Source: Magnetospirillum sp902729445 (lineage in GTDB: Bacteria > Pseudomonadota > Alphaproteobacteria > Rhodospirillales > Magnetospirillaceae). Taken from it: DNA of 64,000 bases. The DNA lies in the NCBI RefSeq assembly GCF_902729445.1, contig NZ_CACVCE010000003.1:1-64000 (forward strand), in the 5' to 3' direction. The notes beneath the pieces are model-generated. The model did not search any database. It was not told the DNA's origin and saw only the letters and a program-made list of their open reading frames with translations. Position 1 is the stretch's first letter, and every line of letters begins with the position of its first letter. Position numbers and translations under genes: made by a program. Below, in pieces: positions 9,702 to 19,819 of the stretch.

Positions 9702-10649
9702 ATGAGCAGCTTCTACGCCCGCCTGATCGCCCGCACGCCGAAATTCGATTTCGTCGGCAAGCGCATCTTCGCCTTCATCGTCACCGGCTGCATCGTCGCC
9801 GGTACCTTCGCCTCGATCGCCGTCAAGGGCTTCAATTTCGGCATCGACTTCGCCGGCGGTCTGCTGATCGAGGTGCAAACCACCGACGGGCCGGCCAAGA
9901 TCGGCCCGATGCGCGACATCCTGGGCGGTTTGGGCCTGGGCGAGGTGTCGTTGCAGGAATTCGGCGCCACCGGCCGCGACGTGATGATCCGCGTCCAGCG
10001 CCAAGAGGGCGACGAAAAGGCCCAATTGGCCGCGCTGGCCAAGGTGAAGGAGGCCTTGGGCGCCGGCTACGATTATCGCCGCGTCGAAATCGTCGGCCCC
10101 AAGGTCGGCGAGGAGCTAAAACAGGACGGTGTCCTGGCGGTCGGGCTGGCGGTGCTGGCCATCGCCGCCTATGTGTGGTTCCGCTTCGAATGGCAATTCG
10201 GCGCGGGCGCGCTGATCGCCACCTTCCACGACGTCATCGCCACCTTCGGGCTGTTCTCGGTGACCGGGCTGGAATTCAATCTGACCAGCGTCGCCGCCAT
10301 CTTGACCATCGCCGGCTATTCCATCAACGACACCGTGGTCATCTATGACCGCGTGCGCGAAAACCTGCGCAAATACAAGGCGATGCCGGTCTACGACCTG
10401 TTGAACCTGGCGGTCAACGAGACCCTGGCCCGCACCTTCCTGACGGTGGCCACGGTGTTCATCACCGTCCTCGCCCTGCTGGTGTTCGGCGGCGAGGTGC
10501 TGCACGGCTTTTCGGTGGCCATGCTGTGGGGCCTGATCGTCGGCACCTATTCGTCGGTGTTCGTGGCCCTGCCGGTGCTGATCTATTTCAACCTGCGTTC
10601 GGGCGCCGACCGCGAGGACGAGGAGCAGGGCACCGAAGCGCTGCCCTGA
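9702..10649 (+). CDS. secF: Protein translocase subunit SecF
   Basis: 315 aa, six predicted membrane helices. It carries FNFGIDFAGGLLIEVQT near the N-terminus and SINDTVVIYDRVRENLRKYK in the membrane domain, the SecF counterparts of the SecD motifs. It is translated directly after secD (10-bp gap) and forms the SecDF heterodimer of the export machinery. Length matches typical SecF (about 310 aa). Confidence 0.97.
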   Translation: MSSFYARLIARTPKFDFVGKRIFAFIVTGCIVAGTFASIAVKGFNFGIDFAGGLLIEVQTTDGPAKIGPMRDILGGLGLGEVSLQEFGATGRDVMIRVQRQEGDEKAQLAALAKVKEALGAGYDYRRVEIVGPKVGEELKQDGVLAVGLAVLAIAAYVWFRFEWQFGAGALIATFHDVIATFGLFSVTGLEFNLTSVAAILTIAGYSINDTVVIYDRVRENLRKYKAMPVYDLLNLAVNETLARTFLTVATVFITVLALLVFGGEVLHGFSVAMLWGLIVGTYSSVFVALPVLIYFNLRSGADREDEEQGTEALP

Positions 10650-10658
10650 GGCCTGCCC

Positions 10659-11033
10659 ATGGACATCACGCCCGTCGTCGGCAAGGAATTCCAGCTGATC
10701 AACGGCTATGGCGACGGCGGCTTCACCGTTGCCGGCACGCGCCATGAAGGGTCGGTGCTGATCCTTGCCACCCAAACGCTTGCCTGGTCACCCCGATCCT
10801 TGGACGAGGTGATTCCGGAAAGCCTGGCCGAGTTGTTTCAAGCCGGCCCGCGCCCCACTGTCCTGCTGCTGGGCTGCGGCAAGGGCATGCGCCCGGTGCC
10901 CAAGCCCCTGCGCGATGCCTGCCGGCCGCTGGGGATCGTGGTCGAGCCGATGGACACCGGGGCGGCGTGTCGCACCTTCAACGTCCTGCTGACCGAGGGC
11001 CGCGACGTCGCCGCCGCGCTGATCGCGGTCTGA
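10659..11033 (+). CDS. Mth938/NDUFAF3-like domain protein (DUF498)
   Basis: 124 aa. The pattern VVGKEFQLINGYGDGGFTVAG, then a mid-protein TVLLLGCGKGMRP and the late GIVVEPMDTGAACRTFNVLL, matches the Mth938 fold whose mitochondrial member NDUFAF3 helps assemble complex I. In Alphaproteobacteria the gene commonly follows secF, as here (9-bp gap). A role in respiratory-complex assembly is inferred from the family. Confidence 0.85.
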   Translation: MDITPVVGKEFQLINGYGDGGFTVAGTRHEGSVLILATQTLAWSPRSLDEVIPESLAELFQAGPRPTVLLLGCGKGMRPVPKPLRDACRPLGIVVEPMDTGAACRTFNVLLTEGRDVAAALIAV

Positions 11034-11055
11034 TCGATCCCAGCCGAGCCTGGAC

Positions 11056-11084
11056 AAAAAAAGGGGCCCCGAGGGGCCCCTTTT
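11056..11084. terminator. Bidirectional rho-independent terminator
   Basis: An 8-bp GC stem GGGGCCCC-GAG-GGGGCCCC is flanked by seven A on the left and four T on the right, so it can end both the secDF operon (rightward) and pal (leftward). Confidence 0.9.
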
Positions 11085-11102
11085 CATGGCTGATCAGCAC
11101 CC

Positions 11103-11627
11103 TTACTGGGCGATGACGCTGACCGCGCGGCGGTTCTTCGACCACGAGGCCTCGCTGGAGCCGATGGCTTCCGGGCGTTCCTTGCCGTAGGTCGAGGTGG
11201 TCAGGCGGTTCGAGCTGACGCCCTGGGCCAGCATGTATTCCTTGGCGGCCTGGGCGCGACGGTCGCCCAGGGCCAGGTTGTACTCGCGGGTGCCGCGTTC
11301 GTCGGCATGGCCCTCGATGCGCAGCATCACGGTCGGATAGCGGCGCAGGAAGGCGACCTGACGGTCCAGGGTGCCCTTGGACTCGGCCGACAGGCTGGTG
11401 CTGTCGGTGCCGAAATAGACGCGGTCGCCGACCGAGGTCTGGAATTCGCGCTGCATCTGAGCCAGGCGCTCGGCCTCGCTCATCGAGGCGGGCGCCATCG
11501 GGCGGGCCGGCTGGGCGGCCATCGAACCGGAACCGGTGGCACCGCCGGTCTGCTGCGCTTGATCCGAGCAGGCCGACACGGCCATCAGCGCGGTGAGGGC
11601 GGTGAACGAAACGAGGAAGCGACGCAT
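11103..11627 (-). CDS. pal: Peptidoglycan-associated lipoprotein Pal
   Basis: 174 aa with a signal peptide and lipobox AVSAC (Cys near residue 20), a short Gly/Ala/Pro linker, then an OmpA-like domain (about residues 65-174) containing VYFGTDSTSLSAESKGTLDR and LRIEGHADERGTREYNLALG, whose Asp and Arg bind diaminopimelate in peptidoglycan. Pal anchors the outer membrane through the Tol system. The tol genes are not adjacent upstream here; sodB lies upstream on the same strand with its own terminator. Confidence 0.95.
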   Translation of the reverse strand: MRRFLVSFTALTALMAVSACSDQAQQTGGATGSGSMAAQPARPMAPASMSEAERLAQMQREFQTSVGDRVYFGTDSTSLSAESKGTLDRQVAFLRRYPTVMLRIEGHADERGTREYNLALGDRRAQAAKEYMLAQGVSSNRLTTSTYGKERPEAIGSSEASWSKNRRAVSVIAQ

Positions 11628-11685
11628 GAGCTTAGTCCCCTATGGGTAGTGTGATCCAAGGCAGGATGCTGCCGGACAAAAATGG

Positions 11686-11712
11686 CGAAAATAAGAGGCG
11701 GCCCGCCTCTTA
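11686..11712 (-). terminator. Terminator downstream of sodB
   Basis: Perfect 9-bp stem TAAGAGGCG / CGCCTCTTA with a 3-nt loop (11692-11712). Read leftward it is followed by TTTTCG, consistent with termination of the sodB transcript before pal. Confidence 0.75.
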
Positions 11713-11750
11713 ATGGAGGGGGCCGCCCGGTATTAGCACTAAATCTGCGA

Positions 11751-12347
11751 TCAGCCCAGATTCTTCTCGACGAAGGACCAATCGACCAGATGGTCCAGGA
11801 AGGCCTGGACGAAATCGGCGCGGCGGTTCTGGAAGTCGATGTAATAGGCGTGTTCCCACACGTCAACGGTCAACAGCGCGGTCTGGCCATGGGCCATCGG
11901 CAGGTCGGCGTTGGCGGTCTTGGTGATCTTCAGCTTGCCGCCGTCCAGAACCAGCCACGCCCAGCCCGAGCCGAACTGGGTCAGGGCGGCGTTCTTGAAT
12001 TCCTCGGCGAACTTTTCGTAGGAGCCGAAATCGGCCTCGATCTTGGCGCCGATCTTGCCCGACGGCTTGCCGCCGCCGCCCTTCTTCATGCAATTCCAGA
12101 AGAAGGTGTGGTTCCACACCTGGGCCGAATTGTTGAACAGGCCCTGCTTGGCCGGCAGATCCTTGGCGGCGATCATGATGATCTCGTCCAGCGACTTGGT
12201 CGCCAGGTCGGTGTCCTTGATCAGGCCGTTCAGGTTGACGACATAGGTGTTGTGGTGCTTGCCGTGGTGGAATTCCAGCGTACGAGCCGAGATGTGCGGC
12301 TCTAGCGCGCTCTTGTCGTAGGGCAGCTGGGGAAGCTCGAAAGCCAT
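11751..12347 (-). CDS. sodB: Superoxide dismutase, iron type
   Basis: 198 aa from the ATG giving MAFELPQLPYDKSALEP. The metal ligands are visible: LEFHHGKHHNTYV, AQVWNHTFFWNC and TVDVWEHAYYIDFQN. The residues AQVWNHTFFW and QFGSGWAWL are those of Fe-SOD rather than Mn-SOD. Cytosolic, it converts superoxide to hydrogen peroxide and oxygen. The CDS is monocistronic, with its own downstream hairpin. An in-frame upstream extension to 12443 is not credible because conserved SODs start here. Confidence 0.95.
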   Translation of the reverse strand: MAFELPQLPYDKSALEPHISARTLEFHHGKHHNTYVVNLNGLIKDTDLATKSLDEIIMIAAKDLPAKQGLFNNSAQVWNHTFFWNCMKKGGGGKPSGKIGAKIEADFGSYEKFAEEFKNAALTQFGSGWAWLVLDGGKLKITKTANADLPMAHGQTALLTVDVWEHAYYIDFQNRRADFVQAFLDHLVDWSFVEKNLG

Positions 12348-12446
12348 AATTCGCCTCTTACAGTTAGGTTGTGGAAGAAATTGGAAAAGCTCTAAATCTG
12401 CTCGACAACATAGGGTGGTCGGGCCGTTTTGTGAAGCCCCCAAACT

Positions 12447-13625
12447 TTAGCACGGGAAGAGAAGATCGTCTTGTCCCACCGCAAGGCGTGCCGCCGCCAG
12501 GCCTGATTCCACCGCCGCCTCGATGGTGCACGGCCAGGCCGAGGCCAGCCAGTCGCCGGCCAGGAAACAATGCGGCCACGGCGTGCGCGGGCCGGGGCGG
12601 GCGGCGATGGTGGGCGGCGCATGGTCCAAGGTGGCGCGGCGCTCGAAGATCAGGCGGTGCGGCGGCAGGTGCGGACCCAGGCCGCACAGGGGCGCGATCT
12701 CGGCCCAGATCATTGCCGGATCGGGGCGGGTGGGGCAGGCCGACAGGGTGGCGCTGAGCATGTCGCCGCGCACCGCCAGCCACTGGACCTGGCCGCCGGT
12801 GAGTGCCAGGAACGGCAGGCCGCCGGGCAGGGCGACCGGGCCGGGCAGGCGGAAATGCAGGTTGGCGATGGCTTGGGCCGGCAGGTCGGGCAAGGTCGGG
12901 ATCAGGCGCCGCGCTCCATCGGGGGGCAGCGCCAGAATGATTCGGTCGGCCGGTGCCAGGGCCATTGGTTCGTCGCCGAAGGACAGATGATCGTGGTGGA
13001 CGGCGGTCAGGCGGCGGCCGAAGCGGATTGTGGCGCCCCGGGCCTGCAGGAACGATATGGCCGGACCGGCGAAGGCCGCCGACAACCCGTCGGGAAAGAT
13101 CACCGGCCGCAGGGCCTGGGCGCCGCCCAGCACCAAGGCGCGCAGCAGCCGCGCCAGCAAGGCGGCCTGGGCGGTCTCGGCCGGGCTGTTCAGCGCCGAG
13201 ACGCACAAGGGCTGCCACAACGAGCCATAGGACCGGCACCGCCCCAAGCGCTGGCCCACGGTCTGGCTCTGGCCGACCCACGGCAGACCGGCCGCCCGCA
13301 AGGTCTCGCCCCAGCCGGCCGGCAGACGGCCCGGCCGCAGCTCTGTCAACCTGCGGCTGACAAGGTCGAGGATCGGCAGGCGGGCGGCGAGAATCCGGTG
13401 CTGTCCGCCGATGGCCGCCAGCAGGGCCAGGGTGTGGCGATTGGCCCCCAGCACCAGATGGGTGCCGTTATCGATGGTGGCCCCCAGGATCGGGTCGGTG
13501 AAGGATCGGCAGCGCCCGCCGGCCTGGGGCGTTGCCTCGGACAGGCGGACCCGATGGCCGGCCCCGGCCAGGGCGACCGCCGCCGCCAGGCCGGCGATGC
13601 CGGCGCCGACCACATGGATCACCAC
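12447..13625 (-). CDS. hpnE: Hydroxysqualene dehydroxylase HpnE
   Basis: About 392 aa. A GTG start follows the hpnD stop by two bases; a second GTG is three bases later. The N-terminus has the dinucleotide-binding motif VVGAGIAGLAAAVALAGAGH followed by GGRCRSF, and the C-terminus the FAD motif FLAGDWLASAWPCTIEAAVESG. HpnE is an FAD-dependent amine-oxidase-like enzyme that reduces hydroxysqualene to squalene. It is third in the hpnC-hpnD-hpnE operon, the HpnCDE route from farnesyl diphosphate to squalene for hopanoids. Confidence 0.92.
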   Translation of the reverse strand: MVIHVVGAGIAGLAAAVALAGAGHRVRLSEATPQAGGRCRSFTDPILGATIDNGTHLVLGANRHTLALLAAIGGQHRILAARLPILDLVSRRLTELRPGRLPAGWGETLRAAGLPWVGQSQTVGQRLGRCRSYGSLWQPLCVSALNSPAETAQAALLARLLRALVLGGAQALRPVIFPDGLSAAFAGPAISFLQARGATIRFGRRLTAVHHDHLSFGDEPMALAPADRIILALPPDGARRLIPTLPDLPAQAIANLHFRLPGPVALPGGLPFLALTGGQVQWLAVRGDMLSATLSACPTRPDPAMIWAEIAPLCGLGPHLPPHRLIFERRATLDHAPPTIAARPGPRTPWPHCFLAGDWLASAWPCTIEAAVESGLAAARLAVGQDDLLFPC

Positions 13626-13627
13626 GC

Positions 13628-14428
13628 CTAAGGTCCGACCATGGCGGTGCGCAGCGCGATCCACAGCTTGGCCGCCGCCGGCAGGCGCGGTTGGGGGTGG
13701 GCGCGGCGCCACCCATGGCGGCCCAGACGGTTCAGCAGGGCGCGATAGGTCGCCAGCATGGTCGCCGCCGGCCACAATCGGTGCCGCCCGATGCGGGCCA
13801 GTTCCGCCTGGGCCTGGTCGAAACGCTGATGGGCCAGCCGGGCCAGGGCCTGGCAAGCCTGGACGCGGCGGGGGTGGGACAGCACGGCCAGCGGGCCGGC
13901 CACTTCAATGCCGGCCTGGTCCAGGATTTCCGCCGGCAGGTACAGTCGGCCGTTGGCGGCGTCCTCGTCCAGGTCGCGCAGGATATTGGTCAGCTGCAAC
14001 GCCTCGGCGGTCAGCAGGGCGAAGGAATCGGCATCGAAACGACCGAGGATGCGCACCGCCATCAGCCCGACCGTGCCGGCGACCTGGCGGCAATAAAGCT
14101 GCAACTCGGCCAGGCTGGGGGCCACCATGGGCGCCAGGATGTCGCGCTCCATGCCGTCCAGCAGGCAATCGATCTCGGCCCGGGGCAGGCCATGGCGGGT
14201 GATGGTGGCGGCAAAGGGTGTCAACTCGGGTGACAGGGCCTGGCCGGTGGCGAAAAAGGTGGCGATTGCGGCCCGCACCACCGCCAGGCGGGCGGCGCGG
14301 GCTTCCACGCTTCCCGGCCCGTCGGCGATGTCATCGACGGCGCGGCAGAAGCCGTACAGGGCGAACATGTCGGTGCGGACCGGCGCCGGCAACAGCCGCA
14401 TCGCCCAATAGAAGGACGACGACGTCAC
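13628..14428 (-). CDS. hpnD: Presqualene diphosphate synthase HpnD
   Basis: 266 aa. It contains both prenyl-synthase aspartate motifs: RAVDDIADG (about residues 29-37) and ILRDLDEDAANGRLYLP (about 148-164). It condenses two farnesyl diphosphates to presqualene diphosphate, the first step of the HpnCDE pathway. It overlaps hpnC by four bases (ATGA), showing translational coupling, and hpnE follows two bases later. Confidence 0.93.
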   Translation of the reverse strand: MTSSSFYWAMRLLPAPVRTDMFALYGFCRAVDDIADGPGSVEARAARLAVVRAAIATFFATGQALSPELTPFAATITRHGLPRAEIDCLLDGMERDILAPMVAPSLAELQLYCRQVAGTVGLMAVRILGRFDADSFALLTAEALQLTNILRDLDEDAANGRLYLPAEILDQAGIEVAGPLAVLSHPRRVQACQALARLAHQRFDQAQAELARIGRHRLWPAATMLATYRALLNRLGRHGWRRAHPQPRLPAAAKLWIALRTAMVGP

Positions 14429-15276
14429 CGGCGCTGCAACCCGCTGATCAGCCCCTCGACCACCGCGACGCCATAGGCCAGCGGGGTCAGCCGGACCGGT
14501 TCGGCCAGCGGGTCGCGTCGGCGCAGCAAGGCCGACAGGCGCCTGGCCACCGCCACGGTGACGGCCGCTTCCAGCCGCAGGCGGAGATTATTGATGCGCC
14601 CGGGCAGGGCCGAGGCCAGGTCGATCAGGCCATCGACCTGATCCAGCACATGGTCCAGCAAGTCACGCAATTCGGGGCTGGTGGTGGGGTGGGCCAGGCT
14701 GCCGCGCACCGCGCCTGCGGCCTCCATCCAATCGGCCGGCAGATAGACCCGGCCCAGCGTCTGATAGTCGGCACCGCAATCTTGCAGATGGTTCAGGATC
14801 TGCAGGCTGGCGCACAGGGCGTCGGAGGGGGCGTGGGCAGCGGCCCCTTCGCCATGCAGATCCAGCAGGAAGCGGCCGACCGGCGCGGCCGAGAACCGGC
14901 AATAGGCCATCAGGTCGCCCCAATCGCGGCACTGGTCCAGGAAGGCATCGCGGCGAAAGGCCTGCAGCAGGGCGGCGGCATGGGCCAGCAGGGCGGGATC
15001 GTTGCCGACGGCATCGCGAAGATCGACGGCTTCGTCCACCATCGGCGCGCCGCCGGCCAGGCTTTGTTCCAGCGCGTCCAGGCGGGCCAGCTTCTGGTCG
15101 GGGGCCAGGGCCGGGTCGTCGGCGATGTCGTCGGCTAGGCGGGCGAAGCGATAGAACGCCATCACCTGGGCGCGGACGGCCGGCGCCAGCAGGCGCGAGG
15201 CCACGGGAAAGTTCTCGCCCACGGCGGTCTTGCCGGTCGGGGACGGCAGCAGCACGGCAGCGGCGGAGCGGCTCAT
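14425..15276 (-). CDS. hpnC: Hydroxysqualene synthase HpnC
   Basis: 283 aa, a homolog of HpnD with RLADDIADD (about residues 46-54) and ILNHLQDCGADYQTLGRVYLP (second motif, with QDCGAD replacing the usual DxxED). HpnC converts presqualene diphosphate to hydroxysqualene. First gene of the operon; the N-terminal SPTGKTAVGENFPVASRLL is the conserved start. Divergent from the gene at 15317 with only about 40 bp between them. Confidence 0.92.
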   Translation of the reverse strand: MSRSAAAVLLPSPTGKTAVGENFPVASRLLAPAVRAQVMAFYRFARLADDIADDPALAPDQKLARLDALEQSLAGGAPMVDEAVDLRDAVGNDPALLAHAAALLQAFRRDAFLDQCRDWGDLMAYCRFSAAPVGRFLLDLHGEGAAAHAPSDALCASLQILNHLQDCGADYQTLGRVYLPADWMEAAGAVRGSLAHPTTSPELRDLLDHVLDQVDGLIDLASALPGRINNLRLRLEAAVTVAVARRLSALLRRRDPLAEPVRLTPLAYGVAVVEGLISGLQRR

Positions 15277-15316
15277 CGCGTCCTCCCATTGGTGTCGCCG
15301 GTTGGAGGAGATATAT

Positions 15317-16126
15317 ATGCCATGCCCACGCCCTTCGCGCCTAGGACTTTGGATGAATCTCGCCCTGTCTCCCGCCGCCCGACTGGTTCAAAAGCTGGAC
15401 CGCGACCGTTTCGCCACCGTGCTGTTCGCGCCCCAAGGCGCGCGCGAGCCACTGTTCGCCCTGTATGCGCTGAATATCGAACTGGCCAACATCCGAACCC
15501 AGGTGCGCGAGCCCCAGGCCGGGCTGATCCGCCTGCAATGGTGGCGCGAAGTGCTGGAGGGCGGCCGCGACCCCGAGGCCCGGCCCCATCCCATCGCCTG
15601 GGCGGCCCGCCAGCTGCCCCTGGTCAGCACCGATTTCGAGCCGCTGCTGACCGCGCGCGAGAGCGATCTGGAACCCGCCCCGTTCGCCGATCTGGCCGCC
15701 GTCGAGGATTACGCCCGCGCCACCGCCGGCTGCCTGGCCCGCCTGGCCTGTACCCTGTTGGGGACCGAGGGCCATCGGGCGGCGGAACAGGTCGGGACCG
15801 CCTTCGCCCTGGTCGGGCTGGCCCGCGCCATGGCCTTCCATCACGGCACCGGCTGGTCGGCGCTGCCGGGCGGGGCCAAGGCCGACCAGGCCGCCAACCG
15901 GGCCGCCCTGGCCCCGATCACCGCCCGCGCCGCCCAATTGCTGGACCAGGCACAGGTAATGGCCTATCCACGCGCCGCCCTGCCGGTCCTGCTGGTCGGT
16001 ACCCTGGCGCGGCGGCATCTGCAGGTGCTGGCCGCCGCCGGCGGCGATCCGTTCGATTCATCGGTGTCGCGTCCGCGTCCGATGCCGCTTCGACTGTTGT
16101 GGCATCGTTGGCGGGGGCGATTTTAG
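15317..16126 (+). CDS. Squalene/phytoene synthase-family protein, NDUFAF6-like
   Basis: 269 aa. The ATG at 15317 is preceded by GGAGGAG at ideal spacing; a later ATG at 15353 gives the more conserved MNLALSPAARL start. The fold is that of all-helical prenyl synthases (LFALYALNIELANIRTQVREPQ, LIRLQWWREVLEGG) but the DDxxD motifs are replaced (ELANIR; no DxxED). This is characteristic of the NDUFAF6 group that helps assemble respiratory complex I rather than making squalene. Its proximity to hpnC is suggestive but it is transcribed oppositely. Confidence 0.75.
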   Translation: MPCPRPSRLGLWMNLALSPAARLVQKLDRDRFATVLFAPQGAREPLFALYALNIELANIRTQVREPQAGLIRLQWWREVLEGGRDPEARPHPIAWAARQLPLVSTDFEPLLTARESDLEPAPFADLAAVEDYARATAGCLARLACTLLGTEGHRAAEQVGTAFALVGLARAMAFHHGTGWSALPGGAKADQAANRAALAPITARAAQLLDQAQVMAYPRAALPVLLVGTLARRHLQVLAAAGGDPFDSSVSRPRPMPLRLLWHRWRGRF

Positions 16127-16196
16127 CCGTCGGTTGGGACAGAACGCGCCGTTTATGTCATGCTGTTGAAATAAAAGCATAAGCGGAGGCGACATC

Positions 16197-16382
16197 ATGA
16201 CTGCCAAGGCCATCATTCTAGCTCCGAACGGGTTTCCCTGGCGATCGGCGGCGATCGGAATCGCCGTGATCCTGGCCTGCATGGGTGTCGGGCTTTACGT
16301 CATCGGCGCGGGCTCGGTCGGCGGGACCTTCGTGGTGTCGGCGATGATCGGCAACGCCGCCTTCGCCGCTTCGCTGGGTTAG
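16197..16382 (+). CDS. Small two-helix membrane protein
   Basis: 61 aa with GGAGG nine bases before the ATG. Two hydrophobic stretches (about residues 17-36, AAIGIAVILACMGVGLYVIG, and 40-60) are joined by a short Gly/Ser turn. No family recognised. The good ribosome-binding site and typical codon use support a real gene. Confidence 0.55.
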   Translation: MTAKAIILAPNGFPWRSAAIGIAVILACMGVGLYVIGAGSVGGTFVVSAMIGNAAFAASLG

Positions 16383-16463
16383 GGGGGGCCATCTCGGCTC
16401 ACCATGTTGACGCGCCGGCCCGGTCCGCCTATTGAAAGGGCTGGTCTGGCAGGCGGGTGATCC

Positions 16464-18155
16464 ATGCGTCTTGTTCCCCTGGTCGCGTTCGTCGTGTTCT
16501 GTGCGCTCGCCAATCTGGCGGGGTGGTGGTGGTTCAATCGGCCGGTGCCGGTCGGGCTGACCTTCGACGAGCCGTTCCCGTCGGTGTCGTTCGCGCCGTT
16601 CCGCCGTGGTCAAAGCCCGATCAGCGGCGATTATCCGCCGCCGGCCCAGATCGAGGAGGATCTGAAAAGCCTGGTCGGCGTCACCAAGGGCATCCGCACC
16701 TATACCAGCCGCGAGGGGCTGGACGTGGTGCCGGCGCTGGCCGCCAAGCACGGCATCGAGCTGACCCATTCGGCCTGGCTGGGCCAGAAGCCGGAAATCA
16801 ACGCCCAAGAGGTCCAGGCCCTGATCGCGGCGGCCAATGCCTATCCCGACGCCATCAAGCGGGTGATCGTCGGCAACGAGGTGCTGCTGCGCCAGGACCT
16901 GCCGGTCGACCGTCTGATCGCCCATATCCGCGAGGTGAAGTCGAAGGTCAAGCAGCCGGTGTCCTATGCCGACGTGTGGGCCTTTTACCTGCGCTATCCC
17001 CAGGTCGCCGAAGAGGTGGATTTCATCACCATCCACATCCTGCCCTATTGGGAGGACGAGCCCATCGGCGTCGAGGGCGCGGCCGAGCATATCGTCAAGA
17101 TCTACCGCCTGATCCAGGCCAAATTCCCCGGCAAGCCGATCCTGATCGGCGAGGCCGGCTGGCCGACCAAGGGCCGCAACCGCGGCCCGGCGGCGGTCAA
17201 CATGGAAAACGCCGCCTTCTTCGTGCGGACCCTGGCCAAGGTGTCGAAGGAAAACGGCTTCGACTACAACGTCGTCGAGGCCTTCGATCAGCCGTGGAAG
17301 GCCAAGCTGGAAGGCACCGTCGGCGCCTTCTGGGGCGTGGTCGATACCCACCGCGCCGTCAAGTTCTCGATGTCGGGGCCGGTCGTGGCCAACCCCCATT
17401 GGGCAGTGCAAGGGGGCGGCGCCGCCCTTCTGGGCGCGCTGGCGGCCCTGGCCCTGATGCGGCGGTCGGCCAACTTCACCCCGGTCCGCGCCCTGATCGT
17501 TGCGGTGCTGGCACAAATTCTGGCAACGGCCGTCGTCTGGCAGGGGCTGAATGCCTGGACCATCGCCTATAGCCCGCTGCAGGACGTCTGGGCGGCCGCG
17601 CGCATTATTATGCACGGTATTTTTGCGGCGATTATCCTGCGGGTGGCGGCCGGCTCGTTGGAAGAGGGCGCGCCGCTGGCCTCAAGCCATTGGGGTGGAC
17701 GGCTTGGCGTCTTCTATGGCGTGTGTGTCTGGGCGATCTGCATGCTGATCTTCTTCAACGGACGCTATCGCGACATTCCCAACCTGGAATTCCTGGTCCC
17801 ATGCCTGGGTTTGACCGCCTGGGGCCTGGTCCGTCTGTTCGTTCTGGGGCTGAAATGGCCCGAGGCTTTCGCCATCAGCCGCCTGTTCGCCGGCGAATTG
17901 CCGGCCCGGGTCAAGGCGGCCAAGGAAGCGACCATCGCTTTGTTGATCGCGGCGGCGTCGGCGCCGTTGTCGGAATCCCTGGCCCTTTACCTGGGCGAGG
18001 ATTTCCAGTCGATGCATCCCGACTGGAACCAGCAAGTGCCGCTGTTGATCGAAATCGCCTTCGCCAATACCGAGATGCTGGTGTGGATGGCCATGGTGCT
18101 GATCATGACCATCCCCTATTGGGCCGAATGGCGGTTGGGCAAGGGGCGGGGATAA
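16464..18155 (+). CDS. GH17-like beta-glucan hydrolase/transglycosylase with membrane domain
   Basis: 563 aa. An N-terminal membrane anchor (residues 5-22) leads to a GH17-type TIM barrel (about 30-310) with both catalytic glutamates visible: IVGNEVLLR (acid/base) and LIGEAGWPTKGRN (nucleophile). About eight hydrophobic helices follow from residue ~315 to 560. Similar fusions occur near cyclic beta-glucan synthesis in rhizobia (NdvC-like). It probably trims or transfers a beta-1,3-glucan at the periplasmic face. No glucan synthase lies adjacent. Confidence 0.75.
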   Translation: MRLVPLVAFVVFCALANLAGWWWFNRPVPVGLTFDEPFPSVSFAPFRRGQSPISGDYPPPAQIEEDLKSLVGVTKGIRTYTSREGLDVVPALAAKHGIELTHSAWLGQKPEINAQEVQALIAAANAYPDAIKRVIVGNEVLLRQDLPVDRLIAHIREVKSKVKQPVSYADVWAFYLRYPQVAEEVDFITIHILPYWEDEPIGVEGAAEHIVKIYRLIQAKFPGKPILIGEAGWPTKGRNRGPAAVNMENAAFFVRTLAKVSKENGFDYNVVEAFDQPWKAKLEGTVGAFWGVVDTHRAVKFSMSGPVVANPHWAVQGGGAALLGALAALALMRRSANFTPVRALIVAVLAQILATAVVWQGLNAWTIAYSPLQDVWAAARIIMHGIFAAIILRVAAGSLEEGAPLASSHWGGRLGVFYGVCVWAICMLIFFNGRYRDIPNLEFLVPCLGLTAWGLVRLFVLGLKWPEAFAISRLFAGELPARVKAAKEATIALLIAAASAPLSESLALYLGEDFQSMHPDWNQQVPLLIEIAFANTEMLVWMAMVLIMTIPYWAEWRLGKGRG

Positions 18156-18161
18156 GCCCGC

Positions 18162-18650
18162 CTATTTGCACTCGCCGATCGAGCCCGGCGCGCAGACGCG
18201 GCCGTCGATCCAGGTGGCGCCCGACAGCTTGGCGTTCATCAGCATGGCGTTCTTCAGCGAGGCGCCCTTCAGGTTGGCGCCTTCCATGTTCGAACTGGTC
18301 AGGTTGGTGTGATCCAGGATCGCCCCTTCCAGATTGGCGCCCTGCATCTTGGTGGCGTGCATGTGGGCGCGGGTGAAGTTGGCGTTCTTGAAATTGCCGC
18401 CGCGCATATAGGTCAATTGCATCAGCGCCTGCTCGAAATTGGCGCCCTCGAAATCGCCTTCGTCCAGGATCGCCGACAGGAAGGCGGCATCGCGCAGGTC
18501 CAGTCCCTTGGCCTTGGCCCGGTAAAGGTTACCCCAATTGCAATTGGCCTCGGCTTCCAGCTTGCAGCTCGGGTTGACCGCCCGCTCATAGGCCAGGGCG
18601 GGGGTCGCCATCGCCGTCACCAAGGCCGCAATCGCCGCGAAACGCCACAT
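18162..18650 (-). CDS. Exported pentapeptide-repeat protein
   Basis: 162 aa from the internal ATG giving MWRFAAIAALVTAMATPALA, a signal peptide cleaved near ALA-YE. Residues ~50-150 contain A(N/D)Lxx-type five-residue repeats (GANFEQA, KNANFTRA, QGANLEGA, EGANLKGA) that fold as a right-handed quadrilateral beta-helix. Cysteines at both ends (SCKLEAEANC; VCAPGSIGEC) may be disulfide-linked in the periplasm. The function of secreted pentapeptide proteins is generally unknown. Confidence 0.8.
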   Translation of the reverse strand: MWRFAAIAALVTAMATPALAYERAVNPSCKLEAEANCNWGNLYRAKAKGLDLRDAAFLSAILDEGDFEGANFEQALMQLTYMRGGNFKNANFTRAHMHATKMQGANLEGAILDHTNLTSSNMEGANLKGASLKNAMLMNAKLSGATWIDGRVCAPGSIGECK

Positions 18651-18775
18651 CGGACTGTCCTCCCGTCGAAGATGCGAACAGTATGATGTTCGCATTCATT
18701 CTGTAGAATTCGGCAAGACTATCACGACGCGGTAAGGCGATTATTTGATGATGGCTAACTACATTTGTTGGGTGT

Positions 18776-19780
<1,005 letters not shown>

Positions 19781-19819
19781 GGGTTTTTACTCCTTGGTGC
19801 CGCCCTCCGGTCCCAGGCG